A DNA stretch of 64,000 nt from assembly GCA_023443225.1 (NCBI GenBank), contig JAEZVF010000098.1, forward strand, positions 124,001-188,000, read 5' to 3'. Shown here one piece after another: positions 33,597 to 42,768 of the stretch. Position 1 is the first letter of the stretch, and every line of letters begins with the position of its first letter. This DNA comes from Bacillota bacterium. GTDB taxonomy: Bacteria > Bacillota > Clostridia > Lachnospirales > Lachnospiraceae. The notes beneath the pieces are model-generated. The model worked only from the letters and a program-made list of their open reading frames with translations. It did no database searches and was not told where the DNA came from. A program made the translations under genes and the position numbers.

Positions 33597-33624
33597 TTGT
33601 AATCATGAAATCTTGTGCTATAAT
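33597..33624 (+). promoter_or_regulatory. Sigma-A promoter of asnS
   Basis: TTGTAA (33597-33602), a 16-base spacer and a perfect TATAAT (33619-33624) lie 36 bases before the ATG. Confidence 0.7.
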
Positions 33625-33660
33625 AGGGAAAGATATATAAAAGGCAAAGGAGTCGAAAGA

Positions 33661-35052
33661 ATGGAACTAATAACAATTCGAGAACTGTACAGAGATAAAG
33701 AACAGTATATTGGTAAAGATATTAAGGTAGGCGGATGGGTGAGAAGTGTCAGAGATTCGAAAACATTTGGCTTTATCGTATTACATGATGGATCATTTTT
33801 TGAAACACTTCAAATCGTATATCATGATAAATTAAATAATTTTTCAGAGATTTCAAAGTTAAATGTTGGTTCTGCTATTATAATAGAAGGAACTTTAGTA
33901 GCAACACCTGAGGCAAAACAACCATTTGAGATTCAGGCGAGTGCGATTCAGATCGAAGGTCATTCTACGGCAGACTATCCTTTGCAGAAAAAGAGACATA
34001 GTTTAGAATATCTTAGAACAATTACTCACTTAAGACCTAGAACAAATACGTTTCAAGCAGTATTCCGTGTGCGTTCACTAATCGCTTATGCAATTCATCA
34101 ATACTTTCAGGAAAGAAATTTTGTGTATGTGCATACTCCAATCATTACTGGAAGTGATGCGGAAGGTGCCGGTGAAATGTTCCGTGTCACCACCTTAGAT
34201 TTGACAAATCCTCCATTGACCGAAGATGGAAAGGTGGATGTTAGTGAAGACTTCTTTGGAAAAGAAACCAACCTGACGGTTAGCGGACAATTAAACGGTG
34301 AGACCTATGCCATGGCATTCCGTGATATCTATACCTTTGGACCGACCTTCCGTGCAGAGAATTCCAATACTACAAGGCATGCAGCAGAATTCTGGATGAT
34401 AGAGCCAGAAATTGCATTTGCTGATTTGAAAGATGATATGATATTAGCAGAAGGAATGCTTAAGTATATCATCCGTTATGTTCTGGAACATGCTCCAGAA
34501 GAAATGAAATTCTTCAATGAGTTTGTGGACAAGGGTTTACTCGAGAGATTACAGCATGTTGCTAATTCAGAATTTGGACATGTAACTTATACAGAAGCAA
34601 TTGAAATCCTAGAGAAGAATAACGATAAATTCGATTATAAGGTTAGCTGGGGCTGTGACCTGCAAACAGAGCACGAGAGATACTTAACGGAAGAAATCTA
34701 TAAGAAGCCGTTATTTGTTACAGATTATCCAAAAGAAATCAAGGCATTCTATATGAAACTCAATGAAGATAACAAGACGGTTGCGGCTATGGACCTACTA
34801 GTTCCTGGAATCGGTGAAATCATTGGCGGTAGCCAAAGAGAAGACAACTATGATAAATTAGTTGCTAGAATGCAAGAAATGAAATTAAATGAGGAGGACT
34901 ATTCCTTCTATCTAGACCTAAGAAAATATGGTTCTACAAGACATGCAGGCTTCGGCTTAGGTTTTGAACGTTGCGTAATGTACCTGACCGGTATGAGTAA
35001 TATCCGTGACGTTGTACCATTCCCTCGTACTGTAAATAATTGTGAATTATAA
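33661..35052 (+). CDS. asnS: Asparaginyl-tRNA synthetase
   Basis: This 463-residue class IIb synthetase charges tRNA-Asn with asparagine. The N-terminal OB fold has VGGWVRSVRDSKTFGFIVLHDGS. The catalytic core has motif 2 around FRAENSNTTRHAAEFWMIEPE and motif 3 GFGLGFERCVMYLTG near the end, with motif-1-like FVYVHTPIITGSDAEGAGE. The length is normal. The start at 33661 has AAAGGAG 8 bases upstream; an in-frame ATG at 33613 lies upstream of the promoter and is rejected. Confidence 0.96.
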   Translation: MELITIRELYRDKEQYIGKDIKVGGWVRSVRDSKTFGFIVLHDGSFFETLQIVYHDKLNNFSEISKLNVGSAIIIEGTLVATPEAKQPFEIQASAIQIEGHSTADYPLQKKRHSLEYLRTITHLRPRTNTFQAVFRVRSLIAYAIHQYFQERNFVYVHTPIITGSDAEGAGEMFRVTTLDLTNPPLTEDGKVDVSEDFFGKETNLTVSGQLNGETYAMAFRDIYTFGPTFRAENSNTTRHAAEFWMIEPEIAFADLKDDMILAEGMLKYIIRYVLEHAPEEMKFFNEFVDKGLLERLQHVANSEFGHVTYTEAIEILEKNNDKFDYKVSWGCDLQTEHERYLTEEIYKKPLFVTDYPKEIKAFYMKLNEDNKTVAAMDLLVPGIGEIIGGSQREDNYDKLVARMQEMKLNEEDYSFYLDLRKYGSTRHAGFGLGFERCVMYLTGMSNIRDVVPFPRTVNNCEL

Positions 35053-35107
35053 TTTATAAAGATACCAAAGGGGTTATTGTAAGATTTAATGTTTATTAAA
35101 GCTTGCG

Positions 35108-35187
35108 TTTAAAATGCAGGTTGTATTTTATAGATTTTGTGCTCATTAGTAGCGCAGAGTTCTATGAAATACAACCTGCATTTAAAA
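35108..35187. repeat. Long imperfect inverted repeat between convergent genes
   Basis: Left arm 35108-35134 pairs with right arm 35161-35187 over 27 positions with one mismatch and one G-U pair. The 26-base loop holds an inner TGTGCT/AGCGCA stem. It contains the stop codon of the minus-strand gene at 35182. It may act as a bidirectional terminator although T-runs are weak. Confidence 0.6.
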
Positions 35188-35523
35188 AATAAGTCTTCCA
35201 AATATAAGTGCTATTATAATACCAAATAGTAAATATATTATTCCGTTCGATCCGTTATCATGAACAGCTTCTAAATTATATTTTTTATCAAATTGTAGTT
35301 TGTCAATTAAAAAGAAAATACAGGCTGTTATCGAAATAATAGTGCTAATGATGGAAAATATAATACAATATCCAGGTAACAGTGATAATATATTTAGGAT
35401 TAATAATAAAATACTTGTAAACAGGGACATAATAGCAAGCAATAAAGAAATTTTACCTTTTTTAGAGGGGATATACTTTATTCGTACTTCTTTTTTGGGG
35501 TTTTGTTTGTATAAATTAGACAT
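35182..35523 (-). CDS. Small three-helix membrane protein, unknown
   Basis: The 113-residue protein has a basic N terminus (MSNLYKQNPKKEVRIKYIPSKKGK), two adjacent hydrophobic helices (about residues 25-45 and 52-72), a polar segment and a last helix at the C terminus (GIIYLLFGIIIALIFGRLIF). GGAGG lies before the start. Family not recognised. It is monocistronic and convergent with asnS. Confidence 0.65.
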   Translation of the reverse strand: MSNLYKQNPKKEVRIKYIPSKKGKISLLLAIMSLFTSILLLILNILSLLPGYCIIFSIISTIISITACIFFLIDKLQFDKKYNLEAVHDNGSNGIIYLLFGIIIALIFGRLIF

Positions 35524-35912
35524 ATGTACCTCCTTCCTTTCAAGTATTATTACACTTTATAAACATTATACTATTGCTGTAATTAATTTACAATGTCAAA
35601 TTTTAAGGTATCTTATATATTACTTGTATCAGCTACTGGTATAGGGTACACAGTAGATTCGTATCATTATTATTTAAAAGTTAGAAATTTATTTTCACAA
35701 GCACTTTATGCCGAATCTTAATAAAATAATTTAAAGAAATTGGCTATATTTATTATGAGATGCAGACTCACCCAAATTTATCATCGAGTGAGTCTGTATC
35801 TTTTTTTATTGTGCCAGATAGTAAAGATTAACAATAAATTTACAAAAATATAATAGTGAATAGATATTTATGTTCTATATTTGAATAAAAGGTATAAGAA
35901 AGGTGCATATGG
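35524..35912. other. Non-coding gap holding an orphan terminator
   Basis: The 389 bases have no supportable gene. They carry a strong rightward terminator at 35758-35808 without any annotated gene reading into it, so a short untranslated RNA of the interval 35590-35808 is possible. The right end leads into the ABC operon. Confidence 0.5.
35758..35808 (+). terminator. Orphan intrinsic terminator
   Basis: AGATGCAGACTCAC (35758-35771) pairs with GTGAGTCTGTATCT (35788-35801, one G-U) and is followed by TTTTTTT. No rightward gene ends within 700 bases upstream. Confidence 0.75.
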
Positions 35913-36947
35913 ATGAATAAAATTGAGATGGTCAATATTGATAAAGCATATGATAAGCAAAAACCAGTAATCAAAGATTTGAATTTAGACATCCGTGAAG
36001 GAAGTTTTACTGTACTTTTAGGTCCTTCCGGTTGTGGAAAATCGACAACTTTAAGAATAATTGCGGGTTTAGAAAAAGAAAGCAGCGGTGAGCTTTATAT
36101 TAACGGAAAAAGCATGAAGAATGTAGAACCAGGGGATCGAGATATAGCCATGGTATTTCAGAATTATGCGTTATATCCAACGATGACGGTGCGAGGAAAT
36201 ATAGAATTTGGACTAATTAATAATAAACTTCCCAAAGAGGAACGTGAGAAAAGAATTCATGAAATTGGAGATGTAGTAGGATTAACCGAATTCATGAATC
36301 GAAAACCATATTCCTTATCAGGTGGTCAAAGACAAAGAGTGGCATTAGCAAGAGCTATGGTAAAAAATCCATCGGTGTTTTTAATGGATGAACCCTTATC
36401 AAATCTTGATGCAAAGCTTAGAAGTCAGTTGCGTACGGAACTTATTGAACTCTATCGCCGATTAAATACAACATTTGTTTATGTCACACATGATCAGATG
36501 GAAGCAATGTCGATGGGAACTGAAATCATACTTTTACATCAGGGAAAGATTATGCAGCAGGGAACGCCATATGTAATTTATAACAACCCCAAAAACGTGT
36601 TTACTGCTCAATTCATTGGAACTCCTCCAATGAATGTTTTAGATATAAAAGACGTAAATAATTTAAGAATTCCATATGCAGATGCATGCTATTTAGGATT
36701 CCGACCGGAACATGCAAAGCTGTATGAGGGTATCTTAGAGAATGAGAATGGCCTGAATTTGATGGGAGAAGTGGTAACACATGAAATGCTAGGTTCCGAG
36801 ATACTGTACAAGGTCAATACAGTATACGGAAGGGTAAATATAAAGGTATTTGATCTAGGAAGAATTTTGGAAAAAGAAGTTACTATATTTATTCCTAAAA
36901 ATAAGATGTATTATTTTGATGATAAACAGAATCGGATTAACTTTTAA
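35913..36947 (+). CDS. ABC importer ATPase, CUT1/UgpC-MsmK type
   Basis: The 344-residue protein has Walker A GPSGCGKST (about residues 38-46), a Q-loop in VFQNYALYPTMTV, the signature LSGGQRQR, Walker B VFLMDEP and the H-loop VTHDQ. The C-terminal regulatory/OB part (from about residue 240) contains LGFRPEHAKLYEG, typical of sugar and glycerol-phosphate importers. It opens the operon ATPase, two permeases, binding protein, phosphodiesterase. It powers uptake of the substrate carried by the binding protein at 38991. Confidence 0.93.
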   Translation: MNKIEMVNIDKAYDKQKPVIKDLNLDIREGSFTVLLGPSGCGKSTTLRIIAGLEKESSGELYINGKSMKNVEPGDRDIAMVFQNYALYPTMTVRGNIEFGLINNKLPKEEREKRIHEIGDVVGLTEFMNRKPYSLSGGQRQRVALARAMVKNPSVFLMDEPLSNLDAKLRSQLRTELIELYRRLNTTFVYVTHDQMEAMSMGTEIILLHQGKIMQQGTPYVIYNNPKNVFTAQFIGTPPMNVLDIKDVNNLRIPYADACYLGFRPEHAKLYEGILENENGLNLMGEVVTHEMLGSEILYKVNTVYGRVNIKVFDLGRILEKEVTIFIPKNKMYYFDDKQNRINF

Positions 36948-36993
36948 TATAAGTTGAAAGAAAATGTGAAAAGAAAGGAATGCCGCGATCAAT

Positions 36994-37932
36994 ATGTATA
37001 ATGCAAATGGAATTGTAACAGAAAAGAGTAATACCCAGAGTATAAAAACTTTATTGTCTGAAAAAATGAGGGTTGCTGGAAAAAAGGCATTGCCATATGG
37101 GTTAGTAGCACCATCTATGATATTGTTTGGTGTATTTATGATTTATCCAATCCTGTATATGATTTATCTGAGCTTTTTTAAGTGGAATATGTTGAGTGAT
37201 AAGGTATTCATTAGCTTTAAAAATTATGTAACGATGTTTACAAATCCTGAATTTGTGCAAGTATTACTCACTACAGTAAAATTTATGGTAGGAACAGTAA
37301 GTGTTAGCATTATTATAGCGCTTCTTCTCGCTTTGTATTTACAAAGCAATACAAAAATCAATCGATTCCTGCAGGGAGTTATTTTTACACCGTATATTGT
37401 TTCTCTTGTATCAATAGCATTTATCTTTATGTGGATGATGGATAGTGATCTTGGCCTTTTCAATTACATATTAGACTTATTACATTTACCAAAGGTTCGC
37501 TGGTTAGAGGATCCCAAGGTAGCGATATATTCTTTGGTTTTAGTTAATATATGGAAGGGTGTTGGATATTATACAATCATATTTATATCAGCTCTTCAGA
37601 GCATTCCTACATACCTATATGAAGCGGCAAAATTAGATAAGACTAGTAAAATAAAGACATTTTTTCGTATTACCTTACCAATGATTTCACCGACCTTGTT
37701 TTTTGTTACTTTAACAGGTATCATTTCAGGCTTAAAAGTTTTTGAAACCATCAATATTATGACAGGTGGAGGAAATTCGACAAATACACTTGTCTATAAT
37801 ATATATGAATATGGATATTCTTATTTTAAAATTGGATATGCCTCTGCTATGGGTGTTGTAATGATGATATTTATCAGTTTGATAACACTACTATATTTTA
37901 AGACATTAAGTAAAAGAGTATATTACCGCTAA
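36994..37932 (+). CDS. ABC importer permease, UgpA/MalF-like
   Basis: The 312-residue protein has about six membrane helices after a 35-residue cytoplasmic N terminus. The EAA loop is EAAKLDKTSKIKTFFRITLPM (about residues 208-228), which docks onto the ATPase. The Shine-Dalgarno site is poorly spaced (AAAGGA 14 bases upstream), so the start could be slightly different. It is paired with the permease at 38022. Confidence 0.92.
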   Translation: MYNANGIVTEKSNTQSIKTLLSEKMRVAGKKALPYGLVAPSMILFGVFMIYPILYMIYLSFFKWNMLSDKVFISFKNYVTMFTNPEFVQVLLTTVKFMVGTVSVSIIIALLLALYLQSNTKINRFLQGVIFTPYIVSLVSIAFIFMWMMDSDLGLFNYILDLLHLPKVRWLEDPKVAIYSLVLVNIWKGVGYYTIIFISALQSIPTYLYEAAKLDKTSKIKTFFRITLPMISPTLFFVTLTGIISGLKVFETINIMTGGGNSTNTLVYNIYEYGYSYFKIGYASAMGVVMMIFISLITLLYFKTLSKRVYYR

Positions 37933-38021
37933 TATTCAGCTGATAAACGAGGTGTGTATTTCTACATTTATACTCTAATTACAGACTTTTAATCCTATTA
38001 AGCTATTTATCGGAGGTTAAC

Positions 38022-38849
38022 ATGAGTACAAAAAAAATTCTACTTGCTACTTCAAAAACATTAATAAATATTCTGATTTTATTCATATTTTTTGTACCAT
38101 TTTATTGGATGTTATTGACTGCAGTTAAATCACTTGGGCAGACCATGATATTTCCACCAACATTCATTGTGAAATCACCCCATTTTGAAAACTTTTTAAA
38201 TGCTTATCATGCGATACCATTCTTGAAGTATACCCTAAATAGTTTAATCGTTACCGGCGGAACCTTATTGTGTCAGTTCTTGACTATTATTCCTGCAGCA
38301 TATGCATTTGCAAGATTTCAATTCAAGCTTAAAAATTTCTTATTCGGTATCACACTTGCAACAATGATGATACCAGGACAATTGGTTTTCCTCCCCATAT
38401 TTTTGCTCTTTAGTAAGTGGGGATTGATTAACAGTTATTGGTCATTGATTCTTCCGTCTGCTACGAGTGCCTTTGGAATATTTATGTTGCGACAGACATT
38501 TAAACAGGTGCCGGAAGAGTTGATTGAAGCTGCAAGGCTAGATAAAAGCAGTGAACTAAAGATTATTTTTAAAATAATGCTCCCAATCGCCAGACCAACG
38601 GTTGTAACCTTGGGGCTGTTAACCTTTATCGGAACTTGGAATGATTATTTCTGGCCATTAGTTATGACCACGAATGATACGGTAAGGACTCTTCCAGTAG
38701 GAATAGCTTCGTTAAGAATGGTAGAAGGAGGTATTTCGTATCATACCGTAATGGCTGGAAATGTAATATTAATTGTTCCTATTTTAATAATTTATTTTTT
38801 AGCACAGGGACAGATCATTAAGGCATTTACCTATATGGGTGAAAAGTAG
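38022..38849 (+). CDS. ABC importer permease, UgpE/MalG-like
   Basis: The 275-residue protein has six membrane helices and an EAA loop ELIEAARLDKSSELKIIFKI (about residues 164-183). The N terminus FFVPFYWMLLTAVKS is typical of the second CUT1 permease. CGGAGG precedes the start. It forms the heterodimeric channel with the product of 36994-37932. Confidence 0.93.
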   Translation: MSTKKILLATSKTLINILILFIFFVPFYWMLLTAVKSLGQTMIFPPTFIVKSPHFENFLNAYHAIPFLKYTLNSLIVTGGTLLCQFLTIIPAAYAFARFQFKLKNFLFGITLATMMIPGQLVFLPIFLLFSKWGLINSYWSLILPSATSAFGIFMLRQTFKQVPEELIEAARLDKSSELKIIFKIMLPIARPTVVTLGLLTFIGTWNDYFWPLVMTTNDTVRTLPVGIASLRMVEGGISYHTVMAGNVILIVPILIIYFLAQGQIIKAFTYMGEK

Positions 38850-38990
38850 TAAGAGGCTTAGCGTTATGTCAAACAAGTGACATAAAAGAGTAGAAAAGAT
38901 AGATGCCTATATTCAAATGAAAATAAGCTTAATTTAAGAATAGAAATATGCATCTGTGTTTTATAAATCAAAAAATATGGAGGAAGAAAA

Positions 38991-40376
38991 ATGAGAGTAT
39001 TAAGAAAAGGGAAAAGATTAATGGTTCTTTGTTTAATTGCGACTATCCTAATGGGTTTCACTGGCTGCAGCAGTAATACAAAAGCAGAAGAGACAAATCA
39101 GCAAAATACGGAGAGTACAGAAGCAAGCAACAATTCTGCAACAACACAGGAGGATAAAGTTGCTGCATCAGCATCAGATTCTACAGATAAGGTAACTGAA
39201 ATCACTTTCTGGTATTCTTGGACAGACAAAATACAAGAGAATAACATAGCACTTACCGATGAGTTTAATGAAACGGTTGGTAAGGAAAAAGGAATTCATG
39301 TAACGGCAGAATATCAGGGAACTTATGATGATCTTCATCAAAAGCTACAGGCTGCTTATGTAGCTGGAACAACACCTGAAGTCACAGTAATGGAAATTGC
39401 ATCAATTAAGACATTTGCAATGAATGGAGTATTGGAACCATTGGATCCTTATATTAATAAAGCAGGAGTGGATTTAAGTGATTTTCAAGAGGGCTTAATG
39501 AAAAATTCCTATAATGAGAACGTCTGTTATGGGCTTCCCTATCTAAGAAGTACACCAATCATGTACCTAAATGCAACGATGCTTAAGGAAGCAGGGCTTG
39601 ATGCAGCAGGGCCAACTACCTGGGAAGAATTAGCACAGTATGCAAGAACCATTCATGAAAAGACTGGAAAGTATGGAATATCAGCCTATAGTTATATTTG
39701 GACCTTGGAAGCATTTATGATGGAACATGGAAGTACCGTGCTAAATGAAGATGAGACAGCAACAAACTTAAATTCAGCAGAATCAAAGAAAATTATCTCA
39801 TTCTTTAAAGACCTTAAAAAGGATGGAAGTGCTCATTTGCTTTCTGCAGCAGAATCCGACAAGGTATTAGTTGATGTTATGAATCAAGATACCGCCATTT
39901 GGTTCAGCTCTACCGGTGACCTAACAAATTGTTTGCAGATTGCAAAAGATAATGGGTTTGAACTTGCAACGGCATTTATACCAAAAGACACACAGTATGG
40001 AGTACCAACAGGTGGATGCAACCTTATTATGACAACAAATGTTTCTGATGAAGAAAAAGCAGCAGCATGGGAATTCATTCAGTGGATGACTGAATCAGAA
40101 CAGACAATCAAAGCAAGTAGAAATACTGGTTATCTACCATCACGAATTAGTGCAAAAGATTCAGAAGAAATGTTAGCACTATATAAAGAGATACCACAGT
40201 ACAAAGTAGCTTTAGATCAGTTAACATACAGTACAGGTCGTCCGATGAACCCTGGTTATGCTGAGGCTACAGACGCAATTCAGGATGCTTTGGATGCAAT
40301 ATGGGTAAATGATCAGGATGTGGATTCCACTTTGGCAACCCTAGAAACAAAAGTAAATATGTTATTGACAGAATAA
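38991..40376 (+). CDS. ABC importer substrate-binding lipoprotein
   Basis: The 461-residue protein has a lipoprotein signal (basic start, hydrophobic stretch, lipobox GFTGC with Cys27), an Asn/Glu/Ser/Thr-rich linker, then a family-1 solute-binding fold starting EITFWYSWTDKIQENN. It carries the usual KLQAAYVAGTTPEV and GVPTGGCNLIM segments. The fold is shared by sugar and glycerol-3-phosphate binders (MalE, UgpB). The phosphodiesterase next door favours a phosphorylated ligand, but this is inference. AGGAGG-like GGAGGAAG precedes the start. Confidence 0.92.
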   Translation: MRVLRKGKRLMVLCLIATILMGFTGCSSNTKAEETNQQNTESTEASNNSATTQEDKVAASASDSTDKVTEITFWYSWTDKIQENNIALTDEFNETVGKEKGIHVTAEYQGTYDDLHQKLQAAYVAGTTPEVTVMEIASIKTFAMNGVLEPLDPYINKAGVDLSDFQEGLMKNSYNENVCYGLPYLRSTPIMYLNATMLKEAGLDAAGPTTWEELAQYARTIHEKTGKYGISAYSYIWTLEAFMMEHGSTVLNEDETATNLNSAESKKIISFFKDLKKDGSAHLLSAAESDKVLVDVMNQDTAIWFSSTGDLTNCLQIAKDNGFELATAFIPKDTQYGVPTGGCNLIMTTNVSDEEKAAAWEFIQWMTESEQTIKASRNTGYLPSRISAKDSEEMLALYKEIPQYKVALDQLTYSTGRPMNPGYAEATDAIQDALDAIWVNDQDVDSTLATLETKVNMLLTE

Positions 40377-40447
40377 TGGAAGATGTTGACTGCTACATGT
40401 CGGTATAACAGCAGTTAAATAAGTTAATTTAGAAATTAGGAGAGAAG

Positions 40448-41755
40448 ATGGGACGGAAATTAATAGTGTTATCGGTTGATTCACTTCAGACTACGGATTT
40501 AATCTATCTACAGCATAAACCAAATTTTAAAGAGATCTTAAAGAAATGTGCCTTGGTAAAAAATATTCGGGAAATCTATCCAACACTCACCTATCCGATA
40601 CATACCACGATTATTACAGGGGTACATCCGAAAACACATGGAATTACACATAATCAGCTGCCTTCGATTGCACCAGAGAATCCAAACTGGAGTATCATGG
40701 GATCTAATTGGAATTGGTATAGTGATGCGGTTAAAGTACCTTCGTTAATGGATGCAGCGAATGATAAAAATCTTGTAACAGCATCCGTTATGTGGCCGGT
40801 AATGGGCGGGCAAAAACCAAAACATAATTTGGCAGAAATATGGCCAAACACACATGAAGATATGAGGAGTACTTTTGAACGTGCATGTACGAAAGATATC
40901 ATGGATTTATACTATGATAAATATCTCCTGTCATTTGATTGGGAAAATCGGACTGATATGGATGGATATTCAATTAATATTGCGGAAGATATCATTCGAC
41001 GCAATCATCCGGATCTAATGCTAATTCACTCCATTTGTCTAGATCATTGCAGGCATGAGTATGGTGTTGAAGGAATGGAAATTAACGAGTGTTTAGACAG
41101 AGTAGATAATATCGTAGGAACAATAGTGGATGCGGTTAAGGATACTGGTAGTTATGAGGAAACGAACTTTGTAATTCTAGGTGACCATGGACAGATAGAT
41201 ATTCGAAAAGTATTTAATCTGAATATTTTGCTGAAACAATTTGGGTTCATTCGTACAGATTATGATGGTAAGGTAATTGATTATGACGCTTACAGTTTTA
41301 CGGCAGGTTTTTCTACTCATATTATACTAAAAAAACCGCAAGATGAGCAGATGAAGCAAATGGTTTATCATACTTTATTGAATATTCAGCAGAAATACAG
41401 TGATTATGTGGGACGTGTTTTTACTGCTGCAGAAGCTGAAAGAGAAGAAGGGTTACTGGGGGAATTTTCATTTGTGATAGAAGCATCCGATGGGATTATC
41501 TTTGATAATCCGGTTATTGGAGAACTGGTAATTGATATAAAATATGCCGGAAACTCAATCTATCGAGGAATGCATGGACACCATCCATCGAAAGGTTCTA
41601 AACCACCGTTTCTGGCATTTGGTCCTGATGTGAAGGAGGGTGTTGTAATAGAAAGTGGAGATATGCTCGATGAATGCCCGACCTTAGCTAAATTATTAGG
41701 GGTAGAAATGGAAGGACTGCTAGGTAAACCGTTTGATATTATAAAAGAGAAATGA
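40448..41755 (+). CDS. Cytosolic alkaline-phosphatase-superfamily phosphodiesterase (ENPP-like)
   Basis: The 435-residue protein has a metal-binding Asp in VLSVDSLQTTD near the N terminus, the nucleophile Thr in YPTLTYPIHTTIITG, and later ligands in LDHCRHEYG, LGDHGQ and MHGHHPS. This is the pattern of nucleotide pyrophosphatase/phosphodiesterases and related phosphonoacetate hydrolase-like enzymes. It has no signal peptide, so it should act inside the cell. As last gene of the ABC operon it probably hydrolyses the imported compound, for example a glycerophosphodiester. AGGAGAAG precedes the start and a terminator follows. Confidence 0.88.
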   Translation: MGRKLIVLSVDSLQTTDLIYLQHKPNFKEILKKCALVKNIREIYPTLTYPIHTTIITGVHPKTHGITHNQLPSIAPENPNWSIMGSNWNWYSDAVKVPSLMDAANDKNLVTASVMWPVMGGQKPKHNLAEIWPNTHEDMRSTFERACTKDIMDLYYDKYLLSFDWENRTDMDGYSINIAEDIIRRNHPDLMLIHSICLDHCRHEYGVEGMEINECLDRVDNIVGTIVDAVKDTGSYEETNFVILGDHGQIDIRKVFNLNILLKQFGFIRTDYDGKVIDYDAYSFTAGFSTHIILKKPQDEQMKQMVYHTLLNIQQKYSDYVGRVFTAAEAEREEGLLGEFSFVIEASDGIIFDNPVIGELVIDIKYAGNSIYRGMHGHHPSKGSKPPFLAFGPDVKEGVVIESGDMLDECPTLAKLLGVEMEGLLGKPFDIIKEK

Positions 41756-41794
41756 GTTATAATTATTTAAAATAAGAAGATTTATTATTACATT

Positions 41795-41821
41795 GAGGGC
41801 TGGAAACAGCCCTCTTTTTTT
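41795..41821 (+). terminator. Intrinsic terminator of the ABC-phosphodiesterase operon
   Basis: GAGGGCTG and CAGCCCTC (41795-41802 with 41807-41814) around a GAAA tetraloop, followed by seven T residues. Confidence 0.9.
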
Positions 41822-41991
41822 GCTGTGTGTACTAGTATTTATACTTATCAAAGGGAATTATTACATGCCTGTATCTTAGTTAGTTCTCTTGACTTCTTTT
41901 ATAATTGGTAATAAGCTGTAAGCAACCTGTTCGACAATTTCAGACAATAAACAACAAGAGAGTTAGAATTCTTTTGATGGAGGTATATAAA

Positions 41992-42708
41992 TTGAGGGAA
42001 CTAGATTACTTAGCAATTGAGGCTTCTGGCGATCCTGCTTCACTAAATCAGTTGATAGAACAATGTGAATTATATATTATAAAAACTGTCTCGACAGTTA
42101 CTCATCGTTATATAAGCAAAAGTGATGATGAATGGTCGATTGCTTTAATAGCGTTTGTGCAAGCGGTTAGAAGTTATGATTTAGAGAAAGGAAGTTTCCT
42201 AAGCTTTGCAAAATTAGTTATGAAACGGAGATTAGTAGACTACATAAGAAGCCAGAGTAAACATAGCCTTGAGATCTGTGTAGATCCGATCTCATTTGAC
42301 ATTGACCATGAGGATAATGAAACTGAAGTTTCGCTTCAACTTGCAATTGCAGACAAAGTGTCTCACGAGGATCAAAGCCCCATTCAGCTTGAGATTATTA
42401 CCATCAATGAAGTATTCTTAAATTATGGTTTTACCTTTTTTGATTTGACCAGATGTTCACCCCATGCCAAGAAAACCAAAAAATCCTGTGCAATGGCGGT
42501 TGCTTATGTGCTGAATAATTCGTTGATTACGAACGAGTTAAAACGTTCGAAACAACTTCCATTAAAAATTATTGAAAAAAATACAAAGGTACCCCGAAAA
42601 ATATTAGAACGTCACCGAAAATATATAATAGCAGCCATAGAGATACTTTCCGGAGAGTATCCTAGTCTTGCAGAATATCTGCAATTTATCAGAGAAGAAA
42701 TGAAGTAG
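41992..42708 (+). CDS. sigI: RNA polymerase sigma factor SigI
   Basis: The 238-residue protein has the SigI pattern. Region 2 is seen in DDEWSIALIAFVQAVRSYD followed by LSFAKLVMKRRLVDYIR. The C-terminal domain is divergent (FFDLTRCSPHAKKTKKSCAMA and KVPRKILERHRKYIIAAIEIL). SigI factors in Clostridia respond to heat, wall or polysaccharide signals through a membrane RsgI partner, which is the next gene. The TTG at 41992 is preferred because GGAGG lies 8 bases upstream; the in-frame ATG at 41977 overlaps that site. Confidence 0.92.
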   Translation: MRELDYLAIEASGDPASLNQLIEQCELYIIKTVSTVTHRYISKSDDEWSIALIAFVQAVRSYDLEKGSFLSFAKLVMKRRLVDYIRSQSKHSLEICVDPISFDIDHEDNETEVSLQLAIADKVSHEDQSPIQLEIITINEVFLNYGFTFFDLTRCSPHAKKTKKSCAMAVAYVLNNSLITNELKRSKQLPLKIIEKNTKVPRKILERHRKYIIAAIEILSGEYPSLAEYLQFIREEMK

Positions 42709-42768
42709 TGTAAAGGTACATACATTCACTTAAATTTTGTATTCATTTTTAGAAATTGGAGGAAAGTT

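Larger units (their letters stand above)
33313..33660. other. Divergent control region between hydS operon and asnS
   Basis: The 348 bases hold the leftward promoter and Rex-like site of the hydS operon, and the asnS promoter at the right end. The middle (about 33400-33590) shows no clear feature. No T-box motif (the conserved GGTGG/ACC segment) was seen before asnS. Confidence 0.6.

Noticed and set aside
33400..33660. Possible T-box leader before asnS
   Set aside because: The conserved antiterminator bulge sequence and a terminator hairpin were not found; the promoter is only 36 bases from the start.
35300..35644. 114-codon plus-strand frame in the gap before the ABC operon
   Set aside because: It starts inside the minus-strand membrane-protein gene, lacks a ribosome site and has no recognisable sequence.
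41977..41991. ATG at 41977 as sigI start
   Set aside because: It is part of the GGAGG ribosome site that serves the TTG at 41992.
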